This document shows, piece by piece, positions 7,143 to 14,661 of a DNA stretch of 20,654 bases (positions are counted from its first letter, which is position 1; every line of letters begins with the position of its first letter). The stretch is from BMS3Bbin11 sp034659075 (GTDB taxonomy: Bacteria > Pseudomonadota > Gammaproteobacteria > BMS3Bbin11). Under the pieces are notes generated by a model. The model did no database searches. It had not been told where the DNA came from and worked only from the letters and a program-made list of their open reading frames with translations. Location: the NCBI GenBank assembly GCA_034659075.1, contig JAYEGM010000011.1:1-20654 (forward strand). Reading direction: 5' to 3'. A program made the position numbers and the translations under genes.

Positions 7143-7343
7143 TCAGGCCTGTACGTTTACTGCTGTAGGGCCTTTTGCTCCGTCTTCGACATCAAAAGTC
7201 ACTTCCTGACCTTCTGCGAGTGTACGGAAGCCATCACTTGCGATAGCAGAAAAATGGACGAAAACGTCTTTAGTGCCATCTGATGGAGTGATAAAGCCGA
7301 AACCTTTGGCTTCGTTAAACCATTTAACGGTTCCTGTTGCCAT
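7143..7343 (-). CDS. Cold-shock protein, CspA family
   Basis: This 66-aa single cold-shock domain binds single-stranded RNA/DNA and acts as an RNA chaperone. RNP1 is KGFGFI (residues 13-18) and RNP2 is VFVHF (27-31); the N-terminus MATGTVKWFN is typical. GAGG sits before the ATG on the - strand. The leader upstream is over 100 nt, as in cold-inducible csp genes, but paralogues differ in regulation and the exact csp letter cannot be assigned. It ends at the shared terminator. Confidence 0.96.
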   Translation of the reverse strand: MATGTVKWFNEAKGFGFITPSDGTKDVFVHFSAIASDGFRTLAEGQEVTFDVEDGAKGPTAVNVQA

Positions 7344-7466
7344 GATAAATACCTCAATAAATAAAAAAAATAAAATATGTACAAAGTCTTACGAGGTAAT
7401 CAACAGGAGATCTTGGATCGTACTTCTGACAAAAACCAGGGAGAGTATGTAGCGATTGCAAGTATA
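7344..7466 (-). promoter_or_regulatory. Probable csp promoter and long 5' leader
   Basis: On the - strand a TATACT (7461-7466) fits a sigma-70 -10 box, with only a T-rich, poor -35 region. It would give a leader of roughly 110 nt, similar in scale to the thermosensing leaders of cspA-type mRNAs. The -10 call is weak and no structure was computed. Confidence 0.35.
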
Positions 7467-7514
7467 ACCTGTTTTTTATAAAGAAAAAAACCCTAAATTC
7501 AGATAAAAAGGAAA

Positions 7515-7535
7515 GATTTACGTTTTATGTTTTAT
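7515..7535. repeat. Heptad units left of MITE copy B
   Basis: GATTTAC is followed by two GTTTTAT units in exact 7-bp phase up to the element boundary at 7536. On the other side (7665-7678) lie TTAAAAC and GTAAATC. GATTTACGTTTTA and TAAAACGTAAATC form a perfect 13-bp inverted repeat bracketing the element. Confidence 0.6.
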
Positions 7536-7664
7536 GGGAGCCTCTATTAATACGTCTTTGCGAGGAGCGTAGCGACGAAGCAATCTCTAAGCTATTGATT
7601 CTGAACAATGAGATTGCCGCGCTGCGCTCGCAATGACGGAATAGTTTAATTAACAGAGGTGCCC
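7536..7664. mobile_element. 129-bp MITE-like palindromic element, copy B
   Basis: This is an inverted-orientation copy of the element at 3692-3821. It begins GGGAGCCTCTATTAAT, and its right end reads GGGCACCTCTGTTAATTAA on the - strand. The CGTCATTGCGAGCGCAGCGC core (35 bp) is identical in both copies and the opposing arm is nearly so. TTA follows the right end; a matching left duplication is not clear. There is no ORF of substance. With the csp leader it accounts for most of the 344-bp gene-free stretch 7344-7687. Confidence 0.75.
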
Positions 7665-7687
7665 TTAAAACGTAAATCATCGGCGCT

Positions 7688-8506
7688 TTAAGCGACCTTT
7701 TCCCCAATGGTGTGTATAACTTCTACATTAAAGTAGATACCGCCTTCATCCGCCAGTTCATTGACCTCATCAAGATGCTCCTGTTTAAACTTTTCAGCCT
7801 GTTGTTCCGGTATCTGGTTGACGAAGCCGCGGTATCCAGCCCACCAGACGACATCCCACCAGCCTTTGGCATCACCGAACAAATAGCCTACCTGGTTGCG
7901 GCTATGTGTGATATTTGTAAAGCCTGCCGTCTCATATAAGGCCCTGTTGGCTTCCTCACTATCGAGTTGTGACCAGGAGACTTCAGGCACATCTACGCCG
8001 TATTGCTGCAGACGATCTATAATCATATCCTGCATCGGTGCCATGGAGCCTTTTGCAAAGTGGGTAGTGATGAAGCGACCGCCGGGTTTCAGGCGGCTGT
8101 AAACATGCTGCACCAACTGCTCCATCTGCTCGACGAAGAAAACACCGAAAGAGGCATTGATGATATCAAAATGCTCCTCCGGCAGATCCATACGTGTCAT
8201 ATCCATTTGCCTGAAATCGATGTTCTTCAGCCCCAGCTCATCGGCCCGGGCCCGGGCCTTTTCAAGCATGCCTTCAGAAAGATCTATGCCTGTGACGTGG
8301 CCATCAGGCAAATGACTGGCGAACAATGTGGATGCCAGGCCGGTGCCAGTCGCGATATCGAGGAGTTTTTCATCACCCTTCAAATTAAGCAAACCTGGCA
8401 GGTGTGAAGCCGCGTTCTCAAAAAAGCGCAGCGAGCCTGTACCATATTGTTCACAGACGGTATTAAATACCTGGCGGATAAATTCTTTGCGATTTTCATC
8501 TTCCAT
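7688..8506 (-). CDS. Class I SAM-dependent methyltransferase (UbiE/COQ5-like)
   Basis: This 272-aa Rossmann-fold methyltransferase has motif I at residues 48-56 (LLDIATGTG), followed by VTGIDLSEGMLEKARARADELG (acidic loop D binding the SAM ribose), the QMDMTRMDLPEEHFDII region, and SRLKPGGRFITTHFAKGS. The methyl acceptor is unknown. The UbiE-like arrangement does not prove a quinone substrate, and the gene is not next to other ubi genes. A heptad array separates its start from ybbP upstream in the transcription direction, so it is probably a separate unit. No signal peptide, so cytoplasmic. Confidence 0.85.
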   Translation of the reverse strand: MEDENRKEFIRQVFNTVCEQYGTGSLRFFENAASHLPGLLNLKGDEKLLDIATGTGLASTLFASHLPDGHVTGIDLSEGMLEKARARADELGLKNIDFRQMDMTRMDLPEEHFDIINASFGVFFVEQMEQLVQHVYSRLKPGGRFITTHFAKGSMAPMQDMIIDRLQQYGVDVPEVSWSQLDSEEANRALYETAGFTNITHSRNQVGYLFGDAKGWWDVVWWAGYRGFVNQIPEQQAEKFKQEHLDEVNELADEGGIYFNVEVIHTIGEKVA

Positions 8507-8530
8507 AGTGGATCCTGATTTTGTAAATAT

Positions 8531-8667
8531 TGATGAAGGATGAAGGACTAAAGATCAAAGAAACATCCTTTTCCGGGTTGCCTTTAGCCTTTAGCCTTTA
8601 GCCTTTAGCCTTTAGCCTTTAGCCTTTAGCCTTTAGCCTTTAGCCTTTAGCCTTTAGCCTTTAGCCC
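8531..8667. repeat. Heptad repeat array with 12 perfect GCCTTTA units
   Basis: Twelve uninterrupted GCCTTTA units occupy 8580-8663, with a partial unit after. The preceding 49 bp (8531-8579) divide into seven further 7-mers in the same phase, starting TGATGAA, GGATGAA. The array ends 9 bp before the 3' end of ybbP and lies upstream of the methyltransferase gene on the - strand. Perfect repetition implies recent expansion and likely copy-number variation. Confidence 0.92.
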
Positions 8668-8675
8668 AGATCATT

Positions 8676-11159
8676 TCAACTCTGTCGAAGCGTCTCAACC
8701 GGTGGCTGGTTTAATACACTACGTGTTCCGAGTACCCCGGCAATCCCCACTAGCAGTATACCGGTAACTATACCGGCCAGACCCACCATGGGGTTGAACT
8801 GATAGGGAAAATGAAACACGTATTCCGCCAGTATCCACGCCAGCGCCGTCGCGGCAAAACCGGCCAGCAATCCTGACAGTGCGCCCAGGGTAATAAATTC
8901 GGCAAACAGGCCGTGCAGTAAAATTGAGCGGCGTGCACCCAGGGTACGAAGCACCGCACTTTCATAACGCCGTTCATCCTGACTGGCCTGGATAGCTGCA
9001 TACAGTACAGCAAGACCGGCAAGCAAACTGAAGATAAAAATAAATTCCACTGCCAGGGTCACACGGTCCATGATATTTCGTACCCGGCTCATGATCACTT
9101 CGACATCAATGACGGTGACATTCGGATAATCTTTAACCAGTGGCGCAATAAGGCCCTTTTGTTCAGGTGTCAGATACAGGCTGGTGACCCAGCTGGCCGG
9201 GTCATTATCCAGCACGCCGGGGGGCACTACAGTGAAGAAATTGATATTAAACGTCTGCCAGTCCACCTCGCGCAGGCTGCTAATGTTGAATTCTCTTACT
9301 CGGCCATTAATATCAAAGCTGACATTGTCATACAGCTTGATGCCCAGTCTCGTGGCAAGCTTTGCTTCCAGGGACATCAATGGTTTGCCGTGATCTTCTG
9401 CCTGCCACCATGTACCGGCTACAATGACATTGTCTACCTGCATCTGACTGGCCGGTGACAGGTTGAACTCACGGGTAATCATGTGTTTTGCCCGGTCACT
9501 GGTATAGTCATCACTGCTTACCCTGCGACCGTTGATATGTGTCAGTCGTGCCCGCACCATGGAATGCAGTATTGGCTGCTTGACCCCTTTACTCAAAAAG
9601 AACCGCTGGATGCCTTCCACCTGGTCGCTCTGAACATTGATCATGAAGTGATTGGGTGCATCCTCCGGCAGGCTTTGCTGCCAGCCATCGAGTAGATCGT
9701 TGCGTACCGTTGAAAGCAATAACAGAACCATGATGCCAAGACCGAAGGCCACGACCTGCATCACGCTGTCAGACTGGCGTCTTGCAATATTGGCCAGGCC
9801 AAAGCGCCATGCCACCCCGACCCGTTGACGCAACTGGGCCAGCAAGCGGATAAGCCCGTACGCCGCCAGCGAAAGTATACCGATAGTCAACAGCATGCCA
9901 GCCAACACCGAGACCACCATTTTCAGATCATGTACCTGCCAGTACAGCAAGCTGCCCATGCTGAGAAATACGGCGCTATAGATCAACCACCCGCGGGTTG
10001 ATACAGGCACCTGGTCACGGCGTAATACACGCAGCGGTGGCACCTGCCTGAGAGCCAGCAATGGAGGCATGGCAAAGCCCAATAATAAGATTAAGCCTGT
10101 GGCATAGCCCATCACAACTGGCTGCAGCGTCGGTGCCGGCAGGCTGGTGAGAAAAAGCTTGTCCAGTATCTGGCTGATGCCTGCCTGGGCCAGCAATCCC
10201 AGAGCGACACCCACACTGCTGGCGATTAATGCCAGCCATAACATCTCAAGACTAAAAACGAGAATTATCTTGCTCTGTGTCGCACCAAAGCAGCGATAGA
10301 TGGCTGCAGTATCGAAATGGCGACGGGCATAGCGACGGGCCGCTGTTGCTACGGCGACACCTGCCAGCAGCACACTGATGATTGAAGCCAGGCCGAGAAA
10401 CTGCTGTGCGCGCTCCAATGCCACGCGTAATTCAGGTCTAGCCTCCCTGACACTGAGAATTTTCTCATCAACCAGCTTGCTGGACTTAATCTCCTGTCGA
10501 AACCGATCCACCGCTGGCTGTTCGCCATCAATCAATAAACGATAATTTACCATCGCACCCTGGCTAATTAACCGGGTAGCGGCGATATCATCAATATTGA
10601 TCATCACCCGGGGGGCGACGCTGAACATGTCACCGCCGCGATCAGGCTCATAGGTAAGAAGCTGGCTTATGCTGAATGAAATGGCCCCCAGCTGCAGACT
10701 ATCGCCCACTTTCAGTCCAAGCATTTGCAGTAAACGAGGTTCGACCCAAATTTGATGGCTTGCCGGAATATCACTTGTTACACGATCTTGCGTAAACGGT
10801 GCATCGGCAATATGCAGTTCACCTCGAAAAGGGTAACCCGTACTGACTGCCTTGACCTCAACCAGCTGCGGTTTTTCCCCGCTTATAGCAACGCTGCGAA
10901 ACTGAATGGTATTAGCTGTCTGCAGGCCCAGGGCTTTCGCATCGGCAGTTATAACCGGGGAGACAGGTTTGGCGGAGCTGACTACAAGGTCTGCTGCTAT
11001 CAGCTCAGCTGCCTGTTGCTGTATACCGCGATCGACACGATCAATAAAAAAACCCACGGCACTGACAGCGGTTACTGCAATGATCAGTGCGACCACCAGG
11101 ATCCGTAATTCACCGCCACGCCAGTCGCGCAATAGCATGCGCCAGGAGAAGGCCAGCAT
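8676..11159 (-). CDS. ybbP: YbbP-like ABC transporter permease (MacB/FtsX type)
   Basis: This 827-aa inner-membrane permease has close to the length of E. coli YbbP. The N-terminus MLAFSWRMLLRDWRGGELRILVVALIIAVTAVSA contains the first membrane segment. A large periplasmic region (~60-250) follows, then a cluster of membrane helices (~255-480), a second periplasmic region, and a C-terminal FtsX domain with three helices (~690-815) ending in PPVETLRQS. It pairs with the ATPase YbbA, 21 bp upstream in the same operon. MacB-fold systems of this kind transmit ATP energy to periplasmic substrates rather than moving solute through the membrane; the YbbAP substrate is not known to me. Confidence 0.92.
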   Translation of the reverse strand: MLAFSWRMLLRDWRGGELRILVVALIIAVTAVSAVGFFIDRVDRGIQQQAAELIAADLVVSSAKPVSPVITADAKALGLQTANTIQFRSVAISGEKPQLVEVKAVSTGYPFRGELHIADAPFTQDRVTSDIPASHQIWVEPRLLQMLGLKVGDSLQLGAISFSISQLLTYEPDRGGDMFSVAPRVMINIDDIAATRLISQGAMVNYRLLIDGEQPAVDRFRQEIKSSKLVDEKILSVREARPELRVALERAQQFLGLASIISVLLAGVAVATAARRYARRHFDTAAIYRCFGATQSKIILVFSLEMLWLALIASSVGVALGLLAQAGISQILDKLFLTSLPAPTLQPVVMGYATGLILLLGFAMPPLLALRQVPPLRVLRRDQVPVSTRGWLIYSAVFLSMGSLLYWQVHDLKMVVSVLAGMLLTIGILSLAAYGLIRLLAQLRQRVGVAWRFGLANIARRQSDSVMQVVAFGLGIMVLLLLSTVRNDLLDGWQQSLPEDAPNHFMINVQSDQVEGIQRFFLSKGVKQPILHSMVRARLTHINGRRVSSDDYTSDRAKHMITREFNLSPASQMQVDNVIVAGTWWQAEDHGKPLMSLEAKLATRLGIKLYDNVSFDINGRVREFNISSLREVDWQTFNINFFTVVPPGVLDNDPASWVTSLYLTPEQKGLIAPLVKDYPNVTVIDVEVIMSRVRNIMDRVTLAVEFIFIFSLLAGLAVLYAAIQASQDERRYESAVLRTLGARRSILLHGLFAEFITLGALSGLLAGFAATALAWILAEYVFHFPYQFNPMVGLAGIVTGILLVGIAGVLGTRSVLNQPPVETLRQS

Positions 11160-11180
11160 TATTTAATCACTCTCATATAT

Positions 11181-11864
11181 TTACTGAACCAGCTTTCCAG
11201 CCTGCAGCTGCAGGCGCGTTTCGCAGTTTTCGGCCAAAGCCTCGTCATGAGTGGCCATGATCAATGTCGTACCCTGCTCGCGATTAAGTTTGAACAATAA
11301 ATCGATGATGCGCTTACCGGTAACCGGGTCGAGGTTGCCTGTCGGCTCATCGGCAAACAACACTTGCGGGTGGGCGGCAAAGGCACGGGCTATGGCGCAG
11401 CGCTGTTGCTCACCACCGGAAAGCTGACTGGGATAATGAAGCAATCGTTCGCCAAGTCCCACGCGCTCGAGGATATCTTTCGCTGTGCCCCTCGGTTTAC
11501 TCGCTGTTGCCAGCTCCAGCGGCAGCATCACATTCTCCAGAGCTGTCAGGCCACTCAGCAACTGGAAGTTCTGAAACACAAAACCGACTGAACCCGCTCG
11601 CAGCAATGCCCGGCCATCTTCATCCAGGCCACCGAGGTCAATATCATTAATTTTTACCTGCCCTGAGCTGGCGACATCAAGGCCAGCCAGCAAACCCAGC
11701 AGCGTGGTCTTGCCCGAGCCGGATGCGCCGAGTATGGCAACAGAAGTCCCCGCCGGAATACTAAAGTTGATATCATCCAGTATTACCAAGCGGCCTTCAG
11801 ATGTGGTGACCTGCTTACCCAGCTGAATGGCCTGAACAAACCCTGCTGACTGCTGTGAACCCAT
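11181..11864 (-). CDS. ybbA: YbbA-like ABC transporter ATP-binding protein
   Basis: This 227-aa ATPase partners YbbP; E. coli YbbA is about the same size. Walker A is GASGSGKT (46-53), the signature is LSGGEQQR (148-155), and Walker B is VLFADEP (168-174) followed by TGNLD and MATHD (H-loop). The frame extends upstream to 12242, but that would lie antisense over tesA and has no ABC-like sequence. The ATG at 11864 has AGGAG 10 nt upstream, so it is chosen. That ribosome site lies inside tesA, and the two start codons overlap on opposite strands (CATG, 11862-11865). ybbP follows after 21 bp. Confidence 0.94.
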   Translation of the reverse strand: MGSQQSAGFVQAIQLGKQVTTSEGRLVILDDINFSIPAGTSVAILGASGSGKTTLLGLLAGLDVASSGQVKINDIDLGGLDEDGRALLRAGSVGFVFQNFQLLSGLTALENVMLPLELATASKPRGTAKDILERVGLGERLLHYPSQLSGGEQQRCAIARAFAAHPQVLFADEPTGNLDPVTGKRIIDLLFKLNREQGTTLIMATHDEALAENCETRLQLQAGKLVQ

Positions 11865-12489
11865 GTTGCGACAACTCCTGTTATTTTTAACGCTGCTTAT
11901 TTTACTTTTTAGTCCCACTTTTGCCAGTGATAATAAACCGGTAGTCCTGGTGCTGGGTGATAGTATCAGCGCAGCCTGGGGGCTAAATACAGATGAAGGC
12001 TGGGTATCATTATTGCAAGTGCGGTTACAGGAAAAGTCTAATAATACCCGCGTCATCAACGCCAGCGTCAGTGGAGACACTACGCGCACCGCACTGAATC
12101 GTCTTGATGATGCACTGCAGCAGCACAAACCTTCAATCGTTATTATAGCGCTCGGCGGCAATGACGGCCTTCGCGGCCTGCCATTCAGTGAGATAGAGAA
12201 AAGCCTTTCTGCGATCATTGAAAAAAGCCAGCAGGCCGGCACTACAGTTTTACTTGCTGGAGTGCGCCTGCCGCCAAATTATGGGGCCTTCTACAATTCA
12301 CGCTTTGCCGCCCTGTTTCAGAGTTTGTCAGAAAAATACCAGGTACCATTGGTGCCGAAAATACTCGATCAGGTTGCTGATGACTCAAGCCTGATGCAGG
12401 CCGATGGCACGCATCCGACGGCAGAGGGGCAGAAACAGGTGCTGGAAAATGTCTGGGTGCATCTGGTGCCTCTGTTGGTGAATGAATAA
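11863..12489 (+). CDS. tesA: TesA, periplasmic GDSL esterase / acyl-CoA thioesterase I / lysophospholipase
   Basis: This 208-aa SGNH hydrolase has a signal peptide (MLRQLLLFLTLLILLFSPTFA, cleavage near residue 21). Catalytic Ser34 lies in LGDSIS (block I), Gly71 in block II (VSGDT), Asn100 in GGND (block III), and Asp181/His184 in DGTHP (block V). All four blocks are intact. The divergent arrangement with ybbA-ybbP is the same as in E. coli and supports the name. No clear ribosome site precedes the ATG, which overlaps the ybbA start, so tesA may be leaderless or weakly translated. Its 3' end faces a heptad array. Confidence 0.94.
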   Translation: MLRQLLLFLTLLILLFSPTFASDNKPVVLVLGDSISAAWGLNTDEGWVSLLQVRLQEKSNNTRVINASVSGDTTRTALNRLDDALQQHKPSIVIIALGGNDGLRGLPFSEIEKSLSAIIEKSQQAGTTVLLAGVRLPPNYGAFYNSRFAALFQSLSEKYQVPLVPKILDQVADDSSLMQADGTHPTAEGQKQVLENVWVHLVPLLVNE

Positions 12490-12516
12490 ACGTAATAATA
12501 GAGCGAACTGTCCGGG

Positions 12517-12586
12517 TCGTCTTTCGTCTTTCGTCTTGAAACTTGAAACTTGAAACTTGAAACTTGAAACTTGAAACTTGAAACTC
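12517..12586. repeat. Two-unit heptad array: TCGTCTT x3 then GAAACTT x6 plus a variant
   Basis: Exactly ten 7-mers fill 70 bp: three TCGTCTT, six GAAACTT and a final GAAACTC. The unit identity changes abruptly at 12538 with no loss of phase. The last bases overlap the stop codon (12585-12587) of the - strand methyltransferase. It lies between two convergent genes. Confidence 0.93.
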
Positions 12587-13229
12587 AAGGTTTCACGTAC
12601 ACCTGTGTCAGCCAGACCAGGTTGTTATTCTGGTAAACCTTGCCAAAACCGGATTCCCTGATCCATTTTTCTATCAATTCAGGATCATGCACATAACTAC
12701 GAAAATCAGAGCGCATGATTTTCATCACCCATGCTGTCACCCCCATCACCATGCGGACATACCAGCGGTTGCGTGGATAAGTGAGGGCATAGACGCGATT
12801 TGTTCTGGCCAGGGATTCGTGGACCAGGCCATCAGCATCCGGGTAACAGCATACGACCTTATCGAGTACGGTAACATCAGCATCCATCACGGCTTCGGAA
12901 ATTTCCATAAAATCGCCTTCGATATAGCTTGTCCTGTCTGCCAGCCCACGATCATCCGCCCATTGTTGCGCTTCACAGATCATCTTCGACGCCAGATCGA
13001 TGCCAACCGCCGAGGCTGCACCCAGCTCCAGCAGGGTCTGGTGTAAATGCCCCACTCCGCTACCAATTTCAAGTATCTTTGCATCCTGGTAACCGGCCTG
13101 TTCCAGGCCTTCCAGCAACTGCTTCTGTGAGGGTTCGAATCCTTTTTTCTCAAAGCGCTTGCGATAACGGCGGGCAAAGAAGGAAAAGAATCGATTGGCT
13201 GAATTAGAATGCGGGCAGCAGCAGCTCAT
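12585..13229 (-). CDS. Class I SAM-dependent methyltransferase with Cys-rich N-terminus
   Basis: This 214-aa protein has a Rossmann methyltransferase core. Motif I is ILEIGSGVG (52-60), then AVGIDLASKMICEAQQWADD, a DADVTVLDKVVCCYPDADGL segment (motif IV region), and ALTYPRNRWYVRM. The N-terminus MSCCCPHSNSANRFF has three consecutive cysteines, with another CC pair near residue 128. A metal or redox role is possible but unproven. The fold is weakly reminiscent of Mg-protoporphyrin O-methyltransferase-like proteins; the substrate is unknown. The 3' end borders the GAAACTT array, which touches the stop codon. It is divergent from the exported protein gene at 13389. Confidence 0.82.
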   Translation of the reverse strand: MSCCCPHSNSANRFFSFFARRYRKRFEKKGFEPSQKQLLEGLEQAGYQDAKILEIGSGVGHLHQTLLELGAASAVGIDLASKMICEAQQWADDRGLADRTSYIEGDFMEISEAVMDADVTVLDKVVCCYPDADGLVHESLARTNRVYALTYPRNRWYVRMVMGVTAWVMKIMRSDFRSYVHDPELIEKWIRESGFGKVYQNNNLVWLTQVYVKP

Positions 13230-13334
13230 GGCAGGCTCTCTGTTTTATATTTCATAGACAAAAATAAGACAGTAATTATATGCATGGGTTCCGCTTTGCC
13301 TGTGATAAGTTTAGGATTCATGGGCAGCTTACAT

Positions 13335-13359
13335 TTTACAGGAGCGATGCTCCTACAAT
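13335..13359. repeat. Short REP-like hairpin
   Basis: AGGAGC-GAT-GCTCCT (13340-13354) forms a 6-bp stem with a 3-nt loop. Read on the - strand it is preceded by TGT, giving a GTAGGAGC-type REP start. It is a single copy in the window and lies between divergent genes, upstream of 13389. Confidence 0.45.
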
Positions 13360-13388
13360 ACATCATTGACAGCTTTTGAGTAACAAGT

Positions 13389-13964
13389 ATGGATAAAGAC
13401 AAGATTGTGAAACAGGGGATATTCTGGCTACTAGTAACTGCCAGCACCGCAATCAGCCATGCTGCTGCTCCCGCAAAGCCCGATGACGGCATCAGCCGCT
13501 TCATCGACAAAAACCTCACTGTCGTCATCGGCTCACGTACGCCCGAGCAACTGGCAGCTTTCTACATTGGCCGGGGTTTTAATCAGGCTTCCATCGATGC
13601 AATCACAAAAATGTGCTTTGTCTTCGGGATGGTGGAAAATAAAACCTTCGATACTTTGTGGCTGGTACTGGATGACTGGAAATTCTATGCCGCCGACGGC
13701 TCAGAAATGAAACGCTGGAAAAAAGATGACTGGCAGGAAATATGGCAGAAAACCGGGCTTAGTCAGGCACATCAATCTACTTTTGGCTGGACACAGCTAC
13801 CGGAAAGCCGCGATCTGCGGCAATATGAACATGTAGGCGGCAATGTTGTCGTCGAGTGGCAGGAAAAACCTTTCAAACTGGTTGCCACACTCAAAACCGG
13901 TGCCGACAAGTCCGGCGAGCCGAGAATCATTACTGTTGAGAACCTGACATGCAAAGCAAAATAA
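13389..13964 (+). CDS. Exported protein of unknown function
   Basis: I do not recognise this 191-aa protein. It has a plausible signal peptide: charged MDKDKIVK, hydrophobic GIFWLLVTAST, cleavage near SHAAA (residues 25-27). The mature part contains FIDKNLTVVIGSRTPEQLAAFYIGRGF, then a Trp- and Lys-rich stretch (DDWKFYAADGSEMKRWKKDDW), and ends NLTCKAK. Two cysteines remain after cleavage, one mid-chain (KMCF) and one near the end. The gene overlaps the TlpA-like thioredoxin gene by 16 nt (13949-13964), so a redox partner or shared envelope task is plausible but inferred. No ribosome site is obvious. Confidence 0.72.
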   Translation: MDKDKIVKQGIFWLLVTASTAISHAAAPAKPDDGISRFIDKNLTVVIGSRTPEQLAAFYIGRGFNQASIDAITKMCFVFGMVENKTFDTLWLVLDDWKFYAADGSEMKRWKKDDWQEIWQKTGLSQAHQSTFGWTQLPESRDLRQYEHVGGNVVVEWQEKPFKLVATLKTGADKSGEPRIITVENLTCKAK

Positions 13965-14461
13965 TCCCTTTCCTTGCCAGTCTGCTATTATTATTCAGCA
14001 CTCAGGCCACAGCTGAATTGCCCAGGGGTATTATTACTGTTGATGGCCGTGATGCACCTGCCCTGATATTGAACGATATCAATGGCGAACCCTACGACAT
14101 AGCAGACTCCCGCGGCAAATGGGTGTTCATGCATTTCTGGGCCTCCTGGTGCGGCCCCTGCCGCAAGGAAATGCCAGCCATTCAGGCCATCGCCTCCCGG
14201 TTCGAAGACTCTGACCTTGCTATTGTACTGGTCAACACCTCTGAAGATGAAGATACAGTTTTCGATTTTCTCAGTACGGTTGCGCCTGATATGAACACAC
14301 TGCTGGACAGCGACGGCAAAGTCACTGAACGCTGGCAGCCGCGCGGACTGCCATCGACCTGGTTTGTAGACCCGCAAGGCAAACTGCGATATATCGCTCT
14401 TGGCGGCCGGCCATGGAATGAAGGTGAGTATCTGGGATTCCTGAAAGGGCTGATAAAATAA
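13949..14461 (+). CDS. TlpA/ResA-like exported thiol-disulfide protein
   Basis: This 170-aa periplasmic thioredoxin-fold protein has a signal peptide (MQSKIIPFLASLLLLFSTQATA, cleavage near residue 22). The active site WASWCGPC (C68, C71) follows an AhpC/TSA-like segment (DINGEPYDIADSRGKWVFMHF). GLPSTWFVD supplies the cis-Pro loop, and the chain ends in LGGRPWNEGEYLGFLKGL. Such proteins usually reduce disulfides in cytochrome c maturation or other envelope proteins; the partner here is unknown. It overlaps the upstream exported gene by 16 nt, implying coupling. It is followed by 503 bp without a gene. Confidence 0.9.
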   Translation: MQSKIIPFLASLLLLFSTQATAELPRGIITVDGRDAPALILNDINGEPYDIADSRGKWVFMHFWASWCGPCRKEMPAIQAIASRFEDSDLAIVLVNTSEDEDTVFDFLSTVAPDMNTLLDSDGKVTERWQPRGLPSTWFVDPQGKLRYIALGGRPWNEGEYLGFLKGLIK

Positions 14462-14468
14462 AATCTTT

Positions 14469-14503
14469 GTTTTACGTATTACGTATTACGTAAAATCAAA
14501 ACC
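14469..14503. repeat. Heptad repeat array downstream of the TlpA-like gene
   Basis: GTTTTAC, then GTATTAC twice (14476-14489), then GTAAAAT and CAAAACC keep a 7-bp phase. The change from GTNTTAC to GTAAAA-type units makes the block palindromic (TTTTACGTA … TACGTAAAA), able to form a hairpin soon after the stop codon at 14461. Confidence 0.75.
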
Positions 14504-14533
14504 CTGTCACATTAGACTTGTTTTTTCTGAAAA

Positions 14534-14563
14534 CCTTCGCCGCGAGGGCGCGCCTCCCACAAC
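14534..14563 (-). repeat. REP-like GC-rich palindromic element
   Basis: On the - strand it reads GTTGTGGGAGGCGCGCCCTC followed by GCGGCGAAGG, close in style to REP sequences of other gammaproteobacteria (TGTGGGAGC…GCGAA). The stem is imperfect. It sits alone in the spacer between the TlpA-like gene and rapA. Confidence 0.45.
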
Positions 14564-14615
14564 AAACCACTGAAAAAGTTCAGTACATAAACTTTCCTTT
14601 CAGCATTCACCTTGC

Positions 14616-14661
14616 CTCCTTAGTCCTTAGTCCTTTGTCCGTAATACGTAAAACATAAAAC
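14616..14661. repeat. Heptad repeat array interrupted by MITE C
   Basis: CTCCTTA, GTCCTTA, GTCCTTT and further 7-mers run in phase into AAACATA up to the element at 14662. They resume beyond it with ATAAAAC and GTAAAAC (14866-14879). Removing the element and one 9-bp duplication restores a continuous heptad phase. Confidence 0.75.

Noticed and set aside
3692..7664. Composite transposon bounded by the inverted copies A and B
   Set aside because: The copies are small non-coding elements, the genes between are ordinary housekeeping or regulatory types with separate promoters, and no outer target duplication is seen.
8003..8407. 134-aa antisense frame within the methyltransferase gene
   Set aside because: It is opposite a complete SAM-binding domain and has no domain of its own.
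8531..8667. CRISPR array
   Set aside because: Units are 7 bp with no spacers, and no cas genes are present.
11865..12242. Extension of the ybbA frame by 126 codons upstream
   Set aside because: It lies antisense to tesA, has no ABC-type sequence, and the inner ATG at 11864 has a good AGGAG site and gives the usual length.
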